A DNA stretch of 64,000 nt from Margaritifera margaritifera. Lineage: Eukaryota; Mollusca; Bivalvia; Unionida; Margaritiferidae. The stretch covers positions 1,426,001 through 1,490,000 of the forward strand of contig JAQPZY010001558.1 in NCBI GenBank assembly GCA_029931535.1, in the 5' to 3' direction. The translations under genes and the position numbers were made by a program. Shown here in pieces: positions 28,101 to 36,800 of this stretch. Positions within the stretch are counted from its first letter, which is position 1. Each line of letters begins with the position of its first letter. The notes beneath the pieces were generated by a model. That model saw only the letters and a list, made by a program, of their open reading frames with translations. It made no database searches and was not told the DNA's origin.

Positions 28101-29247
28101 TAAACATCTTGGGATTGTGATTCAAAATATTTTTTTACTTAAATAACTGAAAGGAATGATGATAAGTTAAACAAGAAAAAAAATCCACATGCAACAGATT
28201 TTAGGGCAAGAAATTTAACACTGATCAGAATTTCGGAACAAGAAATTTTACGTGGTTTGAAACACGTCATAGATGAAAATAGTGAAAACTTGCCAAAATC
28301 AAACAGAAAGTCATACTATCCAAAATACTTCATTTTTTCATTCTACTGAGTACCTTGTCTGTGAAAGTTGGCAAGGTGCAAAGTTTTTTTCTTCTTCAGT
28401 AGTTAAAAATTTGAAAAATCACTGGTTATCCCTACAAACAAGCAAATATATACATATATATATCGTCCACCCTCCTAACTACATTCCCGTCATGTTTCTA
28501 ATGACCTAACGTACTTGTTTCAAGATAATGACTTCAGCAAATGTGTCACCATCAAGAATTTAACAAGTAAAATCAGACAAAATGAGATTTCATATAATTT
28601 TAAAAAATCTGAATGAAAATCTATATTTTGACCAATGCCTTATTTGTGTCTGACATTTTGGCTTTGAATTGTGTATTATATGCTGAAGATAGGTCAGCTG
28701 ATCACATGTTGGCTTTGTTTACATTTCTTGAAGAGGAAAATCCACTTTAGGAATTTATACAATGGCAAAGCCAATGTAAATATTTGGTTTTAATCATGTG
28801 GGGTTCTTATACAATGTAAGAAAAATGTACACTGGAAATGTATATTCACTATGGACTTTTTCTGTGCCTGTATTATTTCATTTGAAAGTGAAATATTTTT
28901 AAAATTTTTTTTAAAAAATTATTATTTTTATTTCAAAAACATGGAGACGCTACATACTAATATTATCCATACCTTGGTCTACCTGGCATTCTGGTCATAT
29001 GTCATGTGACTTTTTAGTCAGTGGCATGAATCATAGACTCATTTCCAGAAATAAGTAAACTTACACACGCTCGGAAAAACGGTAATTCTGAACTACATGA
29101 ATGCCAACATCTTTTTAACGATTAAATGAAGTAGATATATCCTTGAACCTCCATATTTCGTGCCCTTAACGTGAATTTTAATGCATTCATTATAATATTA
29201 TGAGAATCTATTCAAATAACCATAGAAAAGTGTTCAACTACATCTAC

Positions 29248-29323
<76 letters not shown>

Positions 29324-30630
29324 ATAATATACATGAGAGACAAAGAGGAGATTTAAGGACCGAAAAGGAGAACATCTCTGGGCAAAAGAGAACGTATGGT
29401 ATCCCTACGAATTAGAGATGTTTCACCCCATGGACGTTTCGGCCCAAGACATTTGAGATTTAAGGACCTAAAAGGAGAACATCTCTGGGCAAAAGAGAAT
29501 GTATGGTATCCCTACGAATTAGGGATGTTTCACCCCATGGACATTTCGCCCCACTTTAATGGACGTTTCGCCCCACTTTAATTGACGTTTTGGACCATGA
29601 CATTGTATGTTCTGACATCGTTTAATAAAAATAAATGTTTAAATTCAATTAAATTATTTTTTTATATTTCAAAACATATGTGCTAATATTGTATTTCCTT
29701 TGCAATAAAGCTTCCATGACTTACTCCAAACCTTGCCTCAGCTTAAATACATTGATACCACATTGAGTGGATTCTCTAACTACGAAGATCAAACAAGCTA
29801 CCAGGTTGTAATTAAGCCCAAAGAACACTTGCTCGATAATCATGTTCGTTTAAAACTGTATTCTTTTGAAATTATAATTATTTTTGAAACAAGTCTTTGA
29901 GAAAATGTATTTTTTTCCATGTATCGTCACCCTCTAGTGTATGGACCTAAGGACTGCAAATGATTGATGAAGAGTATAGAAAAGAAAAGAGATAGTAAGA
30001 CAAGTTATCCTCTTATCAGAAGGAGATAGTAATAATAATAATAAGAAGAAGAAGAAATAGGCTTGTACTTAGACTATTCGATTTACGGACCCATTTCAAT
30101 TTGTTTGAGTTACATTCAGCCTGTCATTATATCTGACAATATTTTTCCCTTTTTCTTCGTTTATGTAATAAGACTGATCAGAAAATGAAGCTATCATTTA
30201 TAATGATCATTATTTCAAAAATAATTATAATTTCAAAAGAACACCGTTTTAAACGAACATGACCATTTATTAAACGATGTCAGAACATACAATGTCATGG
30301 TCCGAAACGTCCATTGAAGTGTGGCGAAATGTCCATTTGAAGTGGGGCGAAATGTCCATTGAAATGGGGCGAAATGACCATTGAAGTGGGGCGAAATGTC
30401 TTGGGCCGAAACGTCCCTAATTCATAGTCAAGAAATGTAGAAATGTCCACTGAATGTGGGGCGAAATGTCTTGGGCCGAAATGCCCATAGGGCGAAATGT
30501 CCAGGTACCATCCCTACATGTGCACTCTTGTTGTTCATTTTGGGTTGAAAATTCTACCTGGATTCATGCTATGGCCAGACTTATTTATTCCCTCTCTGAT
30601 CCTGATTTTCTTCTTGTCTGTTTTCACCAT
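3530..30630 (-). CDS. GNL2: GNL2 / NOG2 nucleolar GTP-binding protein 2, 5' part of gene (5 exons, partial)
   Basis: GNL2 (Nog2/Ngp-1) is a circularly permuted GTPase needed for late nucleolar and nuclear assembly of the 60S ribosomal subunit. Five exons on the minus strand join in frame to give residues 1-163. Their reading order and sequence match the N-terminal NGP1NT region of the family: a basic start (MVK...), then [36 protein letters not shown], a FQEEM...PYKVVMRQ stretch, KLPVTLL, and [13 protein letters not shown] followed by SQRKKPNL. All four introns are GT-AG and intron phases agree exactly (exon lengths 73, 88, 95, 134 and 99 nt). The permuted GTPase motifs and C-terminal basic tail are encoded beyond the window's left edge. 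The gene is divergently paired with CENPW. Identification comes from comparison with remembered family features, not from a search. Confidence 0.95.
4451..4546. repeat. 48-bp direct duplication in GNL2 intron 4
   Basis: Two 48-bp copies starting at 4451 and 4499, nearly identical (tctgtag versus tctgcag), with a short third partial copy from 4547. They lie in the 1.27-kb intron between exons 4 and 5. Confidence 0.9.
4903..5036 (-). CDS. GNL2: GNL2 exon 4
   Basis: 134 nt. It completes a glycine codon and encodes 44 further residues including [31 protein letters not shown] and ending NESAK. It ends in phase 0 at gccaag|gtatag. This is the NGP1NT core that precedes the GTPase domain. Confidence 0.95.
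5037..6095. other. GNL2 intron 3, unique AT-rich sequence
   Basis: No repeat, RNA gene or exon recognised. The minus-strand ORF at 5881-6087 has no family features and no splice context. Confidence 0.5.
6096..7020 (+). mobile_element. Pogo/Tigger-like DNA transposon relic, copy 1
   Basis: Starts with a terminal segment reading gtcaaacctgtcctaatggt, then a start codon at 6426 followed by [11 protein letters not shown], a stop, and remnants of [13 protein letters not shown]. This resembles the CENP-B/Tigger-type N-terminal helix-turn-helix (RxxLTLxEKIxxIxxLDxGxSxxxVA). It is collinear with the copy at 46040-46880 over its whole length. Both lack the rest of the transposase. It lies in intron 3 of GNL2. 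Confidence 0.65.
7118..7185. repeat. (AAT)n microsatellite
   Basis: About 22 uninterrupted trinucleotide units. It yields poly-isoleucine ORFs on both strands, which are artefacts. Confidence 0.95.
7547..8245. repeat. 63-bp minisatellite, about 11 copies
   Basis: Eleven near-identical 63-bp units in GNL2 intron 3. Each unit contains gtgtacaatctacatcgaa, catgatatctgttatgtgg and ggagtcaattt. As 63 is a multiple of three, frames stay open: 258 codons on the minus strand (a 21-residue repeat with [15 protein letters not shown]) and two plus-strand frames of over 220 codons. Variants are almost all transitions at a few recurring positions, and several change the amino acid in every frame (T/A, V/M), so I see no sign of protein-level constraint. 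Read as noncoding. Confidence 0.9.
8246..9405. other. GNL2 intron 3, no recognised feature
   Basis: AT-rich sequence. ORFs at 8340-8525, 8531-8740 and 8941-9153 show no domain, family motif or splice context. Confidence 0.5.
9406..10307. mobile_element. hAT-like non-autonomous DNA transposon (~0.9 kb)
   Basis: Left end cagggctgcatctagga is matched by an inverted right end reading cagtgttgcacctagga (14 of 17 positions), with chtgtcccc-type runs just inside both ends. No transposase ORF inside and no convincing target duplication. Class by terminal sequence only. Confidence 0.55.
10308..11669. other. GNL2 intron 3 near exon 3, no recognised feature
   Basis: No repeat or gene recognised. ORFs at 10430-10669 and 10861-11199 are on opposite strands, overlap partly and match nothing known. 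Confidence 0.5.
11670..11764 (-). CDS. GNL2: GNL2 exon 3
   Basis: 95 nt from acceptor tttcag|a to donor tttg|gtaag. It encodes [20 protein letters not shown] followed by [12 protein letters not shown]. Phase fits exons 2 and 4. The TVARVEPN string is characteristic of GNL2. Confidence 0.95.
11930..13230. repeat. Degenerate ~130-bp repeats (GNL2 intron 2)
   Basis: Repeated words 'attcaaggtcttgtcaat', 'gccacatttggttaaaatcca' and 'ccatacctcttctaaa' recur at about 130-170 bp spacing with heavy divergence. A second short motif (catttaaaaggcacatctac, catgcaat) appears at about 12600 and 13120. Noncoding. Confidence 0.7.
13650..14835. repeat. ~150-bp tandem repeats, about 8 degenerate copies
   Basis: Each unit contains, in order, gccatactggatatcaga, ggcaccattttcattt, aggaccaactagacatcat, gtgaaaacccc, tgttgatatgac, and gaggagtagcaataac plus ttttcaagatgg. 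Noncoding and in GNL2 intron 2. The small ORF at 14342-14530 on the minus strand is a by-product. Confidence 0.85.
14843..15085. mobile_element. Small MITE with CGATAC-rich inverted ends
   Basis: Left end gggtgaaacgatacacc faces right end gaatcgtttaacccct, and both sides carry repeats of atcgata/tatcgat. The ~240-bp size, inverted ends and lack of coding capacity fit a hAT-type MITE. No clear target duplication was found. Confidence 0.55.
15086..16887. other. GNL2 intron 2, no recognised feature
   Basis: AT-rich. ORFs at 15173-15550, 15547-15777 and 16424-16669 (minus; one hydrophobic stretch) have no recognisable family. Confidence 0.5.
16888..17052. repeat. 58-bp tandem triplication carrying the GNL2 exon 2 donor site
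   Basis: Units start at 16888, 16946 and 17004. The third lacks 9 bp and abuts exon 2. Each ends with attatcttacc, which is the minus-strand donor (g|gtaagataat). Three equivalent GTAAG donors therefore follow exon 2. Only the first is productive, because extending the exon gives AGG TAA at once. Confidence 0.92.
17053..17140 (-). CDS. GNL2: GNL2 exon 2
   Basis: 88 nt. It completes the split GAC codon and reads [20 protein letters not shown] then MYKNFKAK, the most conserved N-terminal block of GNL2. Acceptor is ttgtag|acc and donor is aaaag|gtaag. Failure to use this donor gives an immediate in-frame stop (AGG TAA). The donor and the adjacent 58 bp of intron are tandemly triplicated. Confidence 0.95.
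17325..17491 (-). mobile_element. tRNA-derived SINE (tRNA-Met-like head)
   Basis: On the minus strand the segment from 17491 reads like a tRNA: gtagagc in the D arm, an anticodon-arm analogue ggactcataatcc with CAT in anticodon position, and a B-box-like ggttcaa. The start ggggagttgtgg fits a 5' acceptor strand. A SINE body with aggaaaggcacttag follows. The arms are imperfect, so it is a SINE and not a working tRNA gene. It lies in GNL2 intron 1, sense to the gene. Confidence 0.6.
17965..18265. repeat. Inverted repeat with ~50-bp arms beside the DIRS relic
   Basis: Arms at 17965-18016 and 18212-18265 share gcaataacaaca, ggtattacatca and a C/G-run, in inverted orientation, about 195 bp apart. 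The position just beyond the recombinase end suggests a DIRS terminal repeat region, but it could be an independent foldback MITE. Confidence 0.6.
18420..19266 (-). pseudogene. DIRS tyrosine recombinase, C-terminal half
   Basis: Resumes at [17 protein letters not shown] immediately beyond the hAT element and ends with [28 protein letters not shown], then a frame with [11 protein letters not shown] and FWxSHTTF-type remnants. The plus-strand copy has [19 protein letters not shown] and [20 protein letters not shown] here. Several stops are present. Confidence 0.78.
19267..20995 (+). mobile_element. hAT transposon, internally deleted, inserted in the DIRS recombinase
   Basis: Terminal inverted repeats: left cagtgttctccccTgg and right (inverted) cagtgatctccccAga. 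The element is flanked by identical 5-bp duplications, gtttc, at 19262-19266 and 20996-21000. Removing it and one gtttc restores the recombinase frame (F-E-E-K-Q-C-S-V-S). Inside are a 5' piece with [14 protein letters not shown] (19777-19950, ending at a gtaagt donor) and a 3' piece after a ttcag acceptor with [19 protein letters not shown] (20609-20793), the typical hAT dimerisation segment. The catalytic middle is missing, so it is non-autonomous. Confidence 0.88.
21001..21410 (-). pseudogene. DIRS tyrosine recombinase, N-terminal half
   Basis: Contains [17 protein letters not shown], then in other frames [17 protein letters not shown] and [16 protein letters not shown]. These correspond to [36 protein letters not shown] and [12 protein letters not shown] of the plus-strand copy. 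The frame is cut by the hAT element at the EEK codon. Confidence 0.82.
21470..22045 (-). pseudogene. DIRS RNase H domain
   Basis: Starts [20 protein letters not shown] and continues with [54 protein letters not shown] and [11 protein letters not shown]. The acidic positions D (ADVSDSGWG), E (NLEMRAV) and D (SFDNT) are present, so this is the best-kept part of the relic. Two frames are needed, with a break at about 21710. Confidence 0.85.
22164..22712 (-). pseudogene. DIRS gag C-terminus and RT N-terminus fragment
   Basis: Minus-strand ORF begins [14 protein letters not shown], matching the PSAKFFKQ stretch of the plus-strand DIRS copy near 43030. A second frame (22702-22250) gives [20 protein letters not shown], which parallels [20 protein letters not shown] of the other copy. 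The RT catalytic Asp motifs are absent because of a deletion after about 22250. Confidence 0.8.
22713..25158. other. GNL2 intron 1, mostly unique sequence
   Basis: Apart from a short palindrome at 23198-23254, I see no repeat family or exon. A run of gaacattca-like words around 23650-23750 is a weak local repeat. Confidence 0.5.
23198..23254. repeat. Short palindrome (MITE remnant)
   Basis: Arms acccctcttataaggccac and gtggcctcataagaggggga flank an 18-bp loop. The arms resemble ends of Tigger-type elements. Probably a small foldback relic. Confidence 0.7.
25159..26482. mobile_element. 1.3-kb non-autonomous DNA transposon, copy A
   Basis: Starts cagggatttacaaatccactt and ends gtaaatccctg, with subterminal repeats of cttgcc/ggcaag. 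An identical 7-bp repeat, atgcatg, flanks both ends (25152-25158 and 26483-26489). It aligns along its full length with copy B at 35911-37309, apart from a short deletion near the right end, and contains a CT run at 26138-26157. No transposase. Ends suggest a hAT-type element. Confidence 0.82.
26483..29250. other. GNL2 intron 1, unique sequence with simple repeats
   Basis: No exon or transposon recognised. A 14-base G run is at 28077-28090. At 27305-27330 an ETS-like accggaagt lies 12 bp before aatatggctg, a promoter-like pairing with no linked exon that I can find. Confidence 0.5.
29251..29320. repeat. (AT)n microsatellite
   Basis: Seventy bases of alternating AT. It lies at the outer edge of the inverted-repeat element beside the GNL2/CENPW promoter. 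Confidence 0.97.
29348..30512. mobile_element. Large inverted-repeat element with GGGCGAAATGTCC-type arrays
   Basis: Two sets of arms pair in inverted orientation. The inner arms are at 29843-29887 and 30220-30262, about 41 of 43 positions matching. The outer arms are at 29395-29637 and 30263-30512 and share acattgtatgttctgacatc plus repeated ggacgtttcgcccca (left) or ggggcgaaatgtcc (right). The left arm also has an internal direct repeat at 107-bp offset (29348 and 29455). No ORF of note. It looks like a foldback DNA element whose arms expanded as minisatellites. It ends 46 bp inside GNL2 intron 1. Confidence 0.85.
30558..30630 (-). CDS. GNL2: GNL2 exon 1 (start codon)
   Basis: Encodes 24 residues plus one base, beginning [14 protein letters not shown] and ending at MNP before the split GAC codon. 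The ATG is at 30630-30628 and the donor is aatccag|gtagaa. The family start is also MVK followed by a basic segment, which supports this start. An inverted-repeat element ends only about 46 bp into intron 1. Confidence 0.93.
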
Positions 30631-30790
30631 GACTGCTGTGTGAATAGAACCTAAGTTTTAAGAATTACAGGCAACCACGATTTCACAGCTTGCCGGAACC
30701 GGAAGATGCAGTGCATTCTAGATAAGGAAGGACAAAACTCGTTTCATTGGTTAAAAATAATACGCGGGGGATTTCAATCTTCAAGCTTTG
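30631..30790. promoter_or_regulatory. Candidate bidirectional promoter, GNL2 / CENPW
   Basis: 160 bp separate the two start codons. It contains tandem ETS-type sites ccggaa-ccggaag (30693-30705), an inverted CCAAT box, attggtt (30746-30752), and a CpG-bearing tacgcgggg (30761-30769). No TATA box is placed for either gene. ETS and NF-Y sites are typical of divergent housekeeping and cell-cycle promoters. Transcription starts cannot be set from sequence alone. Confidence 0.75.
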
Positions 30791-30889
30791 ATGATGCCTC
30801 TGACAAAAGTTCCTAAACCTAAACTTAAAAAAGGCATCAAGAGGAGGCAAAAACGTACAAAAGCGTTAGCAGCGAATGCCCATATACTG
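30791..30889 (+). CDS. CENPW: CENP-W exon 1
   Basis: 33 codons from ATG to ...AANAHIL, donor ctg|gtagtc. Reading through the donor stays open for 16 more codons before TAG, so the splice choice rests on homology: HIL joined to VWLNYLL reproduces the family's LLVHLN core. Confidence 0.82.
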
Positions 30890-33800
30890 GTAGTCACTTC
30901 TATCAGTACTGTAGAAAACAAGTATCACAGGGTTAGGTAGGATCTCATGACAAAAACAAATGAGAGGGTGGGGCACCTGGGAGGACATTATTTCCACAAT
31001 ATGTATTAAAGTACACAATGTTTTTACGTTTTATAGATAAACCAGAGTATATTAAACTGTATTTAATTTTGTAATCTATCGAAATTCGTCTAAAACTCAA
31101 GTTAAACGCTTATGTCGATACATTTCATCGGAAACACTTGAATAATTTGCCAATATTTACAGTCTTGTTACCTTTTTCTTCATTTATATATATTCCAAGA
31201 TGGGCAAATTTGAGAAAATTCAATACAATCCTGTATTCAATAAAATGACTTTCTTCGGAACATTGTGGATTACCTTATTAAGTCAAGGCATGTCCAGTGC
31301 TCAATCCATCCCACTTTTGTTTCTACACAATAACGTTTTATTTTGGTAGTGGTAAAGGCTCTATCAGTTCTCCTACTAGCCATCCTAGCTGGTCAGAACC
31401 TTTTAGTCTTGTACTGATTAAGGATTGTCCAAGATTACCACTCTCCACCCACCTCATTGCCATTCTGAAAATAACCACATCGAAAGTAAAATGACTAGTT
31501 TGTAGGAACAAACTTGTTCTTCTCTATCTATGTAGCCTATTGTTGGCTGAATCATATGCACCTGAAACAAATCCGGGGACAAGAACCATCAAGTTTCCTT
31601 GTGGGGTCTGCAACAAAGCCTGTAGGTGGACAACACCTTGTGTGTGCTGTGACTCCTGTGAAGTATAGTATCGTCAAGAGTGTATGGGTATGCCAGATGC
31701 CATGTTTGAAACCCTCTCCAATGTAAGCTGGGAATGTATTCAATGTGGCTTGCCAAATTTCTCTACTGGAATATTCGACACTTTTCTCTTTGATACCAGC
31801 AACAGCTACCACTGCCTTAGTGATTGCACCCAAGCAGACAGTTAGATAATCTTCAACAACTCAACTGCTACTTCATCTCCACGCAAGCTGCGGAGTGCCT
31901 CCACAACACTTGTTCCAACTGGACTTAGAACTGACTTGCCCATGATAATCTTAGTCATCAATTGTCAGTCAATAAAAGGGACTACTTAGCAGTATGATCT
32001 CCTCTACCTAAGTCACCATTATTATTGGTACAGAATCATGGCTAGACATGAGCATAAATTCAGCTCAAGTATTCCCAGCAAACTTCAGGTCCTACCGTGA
32101 AGATCGTCCAGATGGATCCCATGGGAGCAGTGTATTTGTCCTTGTATCTGACCAGTATGCCAGCTGCGAGTCAGAAGAACTTAAGGCAGACAATAACTCT
32201 GAGATAATCAGGGCCAAAATCAAGGTTAACTCTTGAACTACTAGTGCTACTGTAGTGGCTCCCTGCTCTGCCTAGCTGATGGAGTCACTACTGCAGCTGA
32301 CTTGAGGGCTGACCAGAGCCTGATGCTGATGCTGCCAAATTATAACCTCTTAGCTGATGATTTGGGGATATGGACCAATTGTTTTAGTTATTGTCCTTAT
32401 AATTGACTGATTGATATACTAAAACCATGCATATATAAAAGCTATAACTACCTTTTGTCTGTATGATTCTTTTATCCCACTGACTTCCACAAGTTTGATA
32501 AGAAAATCCATGAATTAAACATAGAACACACTATTTGTAACACTAAAATCTGTCTGTCATTATTTATACAAAGTTATATGTCAAAGTTGGACACATAATA
32601 CAAATGTTTAATTGGTCATTATGTTCTACTAGTTCTGTAGTTCCTGTTGATATTTATAAAAGCAGTTATGTTTTAAACAAAGTCAAAGAGGAACATCACA
32701 CTGCTTGCACATAATAGACACCTCACGCTGCGTTTTTTCTGTCAAACATTGTCTGGCTTCTCTTTCACACATTTTGCTGCATAGTTGTTAGAATCAGCCA
32801 CAGTTCTATCATTTAAATATCAGGGGTAAATATTTAAAGAAGAAATCTATCTCTTTTTTTTTCTTCTCCCCTCATCCAAAATGAAAGTACATGTATAACC
32901 AACACTTTCAGTGAACTCGGTGACTTGCAGAGCATGTGGCTCTCTTGTCCACAATGCACTGTCTTCATCATCTGATTCTATCTCAATTTCTGACAGACTT
33001 GACAAAGACTATAATTCAATGTCACTGCCAACACTTCCTAAATCAATATCATCAATTTTGCCCTCTGAAAAACCTGAAAATTACAATTCCAAATCACTAG
33101 CAAAAGCGATTATTTCCACTGTCAACAACCACATGTATTAACTATCACCTGGTAGAAATTCCAGAAAATCCCTGTATCTTGTGCCAATATTTAGAATATG
33201 ACATATTTCATAGTAGGAACCATAATTTGTTAACTCTATTTTGATTGGTTAAATGTCCTTTTACCACCCATTACTGACGAATAAGATTGTAATATAAATA
33301 TACAGAGTGGATAATACCGCTTTGTTTACAAACGGATTTATCAGTCACTGCAGAGGCAAGGCACATGTATGCAGCGGATATACACGTCGGTCGTAGTTAA
33401 AGAGTTAAAGGGGCAACAGGCCTATATGTCGGCGCTTTCTACAAACCTCCATCCTTAACCGATCCAAACTACCTAGACCATGTTCATTCATGCCTTACAA
33501 GAATCACAGGGTGCGCACCTATGGCTAGGAGGAGACTTCAACCTGGCAGATATTGACTGGGAAAACGAGTATCCACTGCCAAAAGCAACAAACAATGCCC
33601 AATATATAGGAAACTTTACCAAGAAGCAAAATCATGATCCCAGTGCTTAGAATGGCAGGTCTACTGGAGATATATTGAAAACCTCATAGAAGTTGGAAAC
33701 TGATCAAGACCACCAACCTAACAAGCAGAAAAGATTTTGGAACTACATCAAGTCCGTAAGAGAGACAACTGTGGTTTGGCACCTCTCAAGGAACACAAGA

Positions 33801-36800
33801 AACTACATTCAGATGCATCCGACAAGGCCAACATACCAAATCAACAATACCAGTCTGTCTTCACACGAGAGGACAAGAGTGACCTGCCCAACCCACATGG
33901 AGATCCTTACCCATCTATGCCTGACATCCAAGCTTCCACAGAAGGTGTATACAGCTTATTGCAAAAACTTAACCCACAGAAGGCCACCGGACCAGACATG
34001 ATTCCAGCAAGGATCATGAAAGATCTAGCACAAGAGTGTGCACCATATTAGAGTCATATTTACCAGAAGTGCCTCTCAACAGGTTAAATCACTGATGTGT
34101 GGAAAAACAGCAAATGTCATGGCTATCTTCAAAAATGGAGAAATATTCAAGGCCAGCAACTATCGACCTGTCTCTCTTACATGTATCTGCTGCAAAATGC
34201 TTGAACACATCATAGTCAGCAATATGATGTGTCATCTAGATCACTTCAGCATCCTAACAGACTGCCAACATGGTTTCTGTGCCAGATGAAACTGTGAAAC
34301 ACAACTCCTAACCCTTGTGGATGAGCTTGCCAAATCCTTACACAGAGGAAAGCAGTATGACCTTGCCGTCCTTTACTTTTGTAAGGCTTTCATTTGTGTT
34401 CCCAAGAAAGACTCCTTTATAAGCTGGACCACTATGGCATCAGGTGTAATGCTCTGAAATGGATTTTCTGACAGACATCCCAAATTGAGCAACATAAGAC
34501 TCAGCACCAGTTAGTGGAGTACCTCAAGGGAGTGTTTTGGATCCCATCCTCTTCCTGGTGTTCATCAATGATCTACCATCAAGCATCAAATCCAACACAA
34601 GGCTGTTTGCAGATGATTGTATGGTCTATCGGAAAATCAATGCCCCCAAGGATTGCAAGATCCTACAAGAAGACCTGAAATGATTGGTTCCCTGGGAAAG
34701 AACTTGGGATATGTTGTTCCACCAGAAAAATGTAGCATCCTGAGAGTTTACAGGAAGAAATCTCCTATCATGTCCATCTACACCCTTAAGGGGCACAAGC
34801 TAGCCACTGAGTATGCAACAAAGTATCTTGGGGTATAATTCTCTAAAGACCTATCTTGGAAATGCCACATAGACAAGATGGTGAAAAAAGGGAGAAACAC
34901 CCATGGTTTCCTGTGCCACAACCTCTGAATAAGCAATGAGGAAGTAAAAAGCTCAGCATATTTCTCGCTCGTGTGACCTGGCCTTGAGTACTGCTCAACC
35001 GTGTGGAACCCACATAACAAAGACCTGATAAACAAGATAGAGATGGTTCAGAGGAGGGTTACTAGATACACTACAAACAGATACAGAAATACTAGCAGCG
35101 TCAGTGCTATGCTGGATCATCTCCAGTGGGAATCGCTTTGAGTCCAGGCGAACCAAGGCCCAGCTGACCATGTTATACAAGATAGTGAAGAACCTAATGG
35201 TCATACCTGCGGACAAATATCTGACCCAAGATGAACCAGGGCAAATCACACCACGAATTTCATGCAGAAGTTGGCAGCAAGAAACTCAAGTTCAGCTTCT
35301 TTCCGTGCACAATAGGGACATGGGACAAATTACCGGCAACAGTTGCAGAAGCTCCTGACTTGGTATCTCACAAGCAGGAGCTTTCCACCATCACCTTCTA
35401 ATGCAATCACTGGCTACAAGTAGGACCTTGTGCTTTTCAGGGCTGTGCCGGTTTAGGTTCATTTATCTCTTCACCGCCACAGTAGCCAGATTGGCCCGAG
35501 TATGAAAAGAACAAAAACGTAGATTGACACCCTTTCACTTAATTCTACCTTTCCTATTATTACTCTTTTGTCTGTCCTACCGCTTATTGCCAATATTCTT
35601 GACTGAGCACCACCCATTGTTTAATAGTCAAGTGTGACTGCATCATCGTAGATACAGATAGAGATAGGTTGGGTATCGTCAGAATATTTGTATTGCAATA
35701 TATTGTTATTCGGTCACAGCAATGTATTGTGTGTGATGCATTATGCAATATATTGGGAAAATCTGTAGAATGTGCAGAATGATATTAAATAGTGAACAAG
35801 AAGTTAAAGTGTCATATGACTTTAATTTCTCTTAAATCTCTTCATAGCCAATGACTAGGAAGCATCTTTACATGTGGGTGAGCCAGAGCTACATAAAATC
35901 GATTCATGTTCGGGGATTTACAAATCCACTTGCCAGACTCCTGTGACAAGCTCCAATTCGGTTTGGGCAAGCTCAAGTTTGCAAGGCACTTGCCCATGGG
36001 CAAGTGCAAAAAATTGAGAGAGGGATAAAAGAAATTTTATTTAACGTCGGTAGTCTGGGTAAAATACATACAACACTAGCTCTGTGCGAGCTATTTTACC
36101 GACAAGGGGTTATGTTCAATTCCTAATGCTTTATGTTCTGCAAGTTTTATACCCTGCAATCTTGTCACAGTACATATATTAGCACCTTTATTTAGCGTTT
36201 ATATGTAGCACATTCTTCTACATAACTGGCCAGTTTCTTTCATCTATTGTATGTGTCATTTCAATCTTGTAGTCAGTGACAAGGTCAGTCTTGCATATTC
36301 TCGTGCAGACATGATAATGTGAATAGTTACTATTTAAAGCAAGTTTTTGACAAATAAGGAATAAATATTTATATTTTAACTTATCAGTTGCATTTTGATC
36401 TTAATATATGTATGTATCCAGGATTCGCTGACTTTCAGATCATAAGTTAGCCTCAGGCAGTTTGTCAGATTGCTGACTCAAAACAATCAGCTTTTATAAG
36501 ATTGGTTTGATGCATGTCACGGTGAGTATGTGTTAATTGTTAATAATACAACTCGTGAAATTTCTTTGACAGGTGTGTTTGGAACCAAAAGGCACTCATC
36601 ACTAACGATTAACCACCTGGAGGATTTCATTCAAAGCGTGATTGATGTTACAAAAATGTAGCACCCACAAGCAGTGTTTATGATACATTGTTTACGTGAT
36701 AATTGCAGGAGACTGATACATGTTTACTATTTATCAAACAATTAATTGGACAAAAATATGTTTTCTCAAATCGTTCTCAAAAGTCGGATTTTAAATATTT

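Larger units (their letters stand above)
31290..35670 (+). mobile_element. Non-LTR retrotransposon (LINE) with PHD-like finger, interrupted by a piggyBac-like element
   Basis: In order on the plus strand: a Ser/Pro-rich leader, a Cys-rich PHD-like finger, an APE-type endonuclease, and a reverse transcriptase followed by the usual YKxxKN tail. The 3' end runs into gatagagatagg-like short repeats near 35650. The layout resembles CR1/Jockey-group LINEs of marine invertebrates. Stops and frameshifts throughout. It lies sense in CENPW intron 1. Confidence 0.85.

Noticed and set aside
29200..29581. Plus-strand ORFs with repeated GRFxPRH-like words
   Set aside because: They translate the AT run and the foldback element's arm repeats; no domain.
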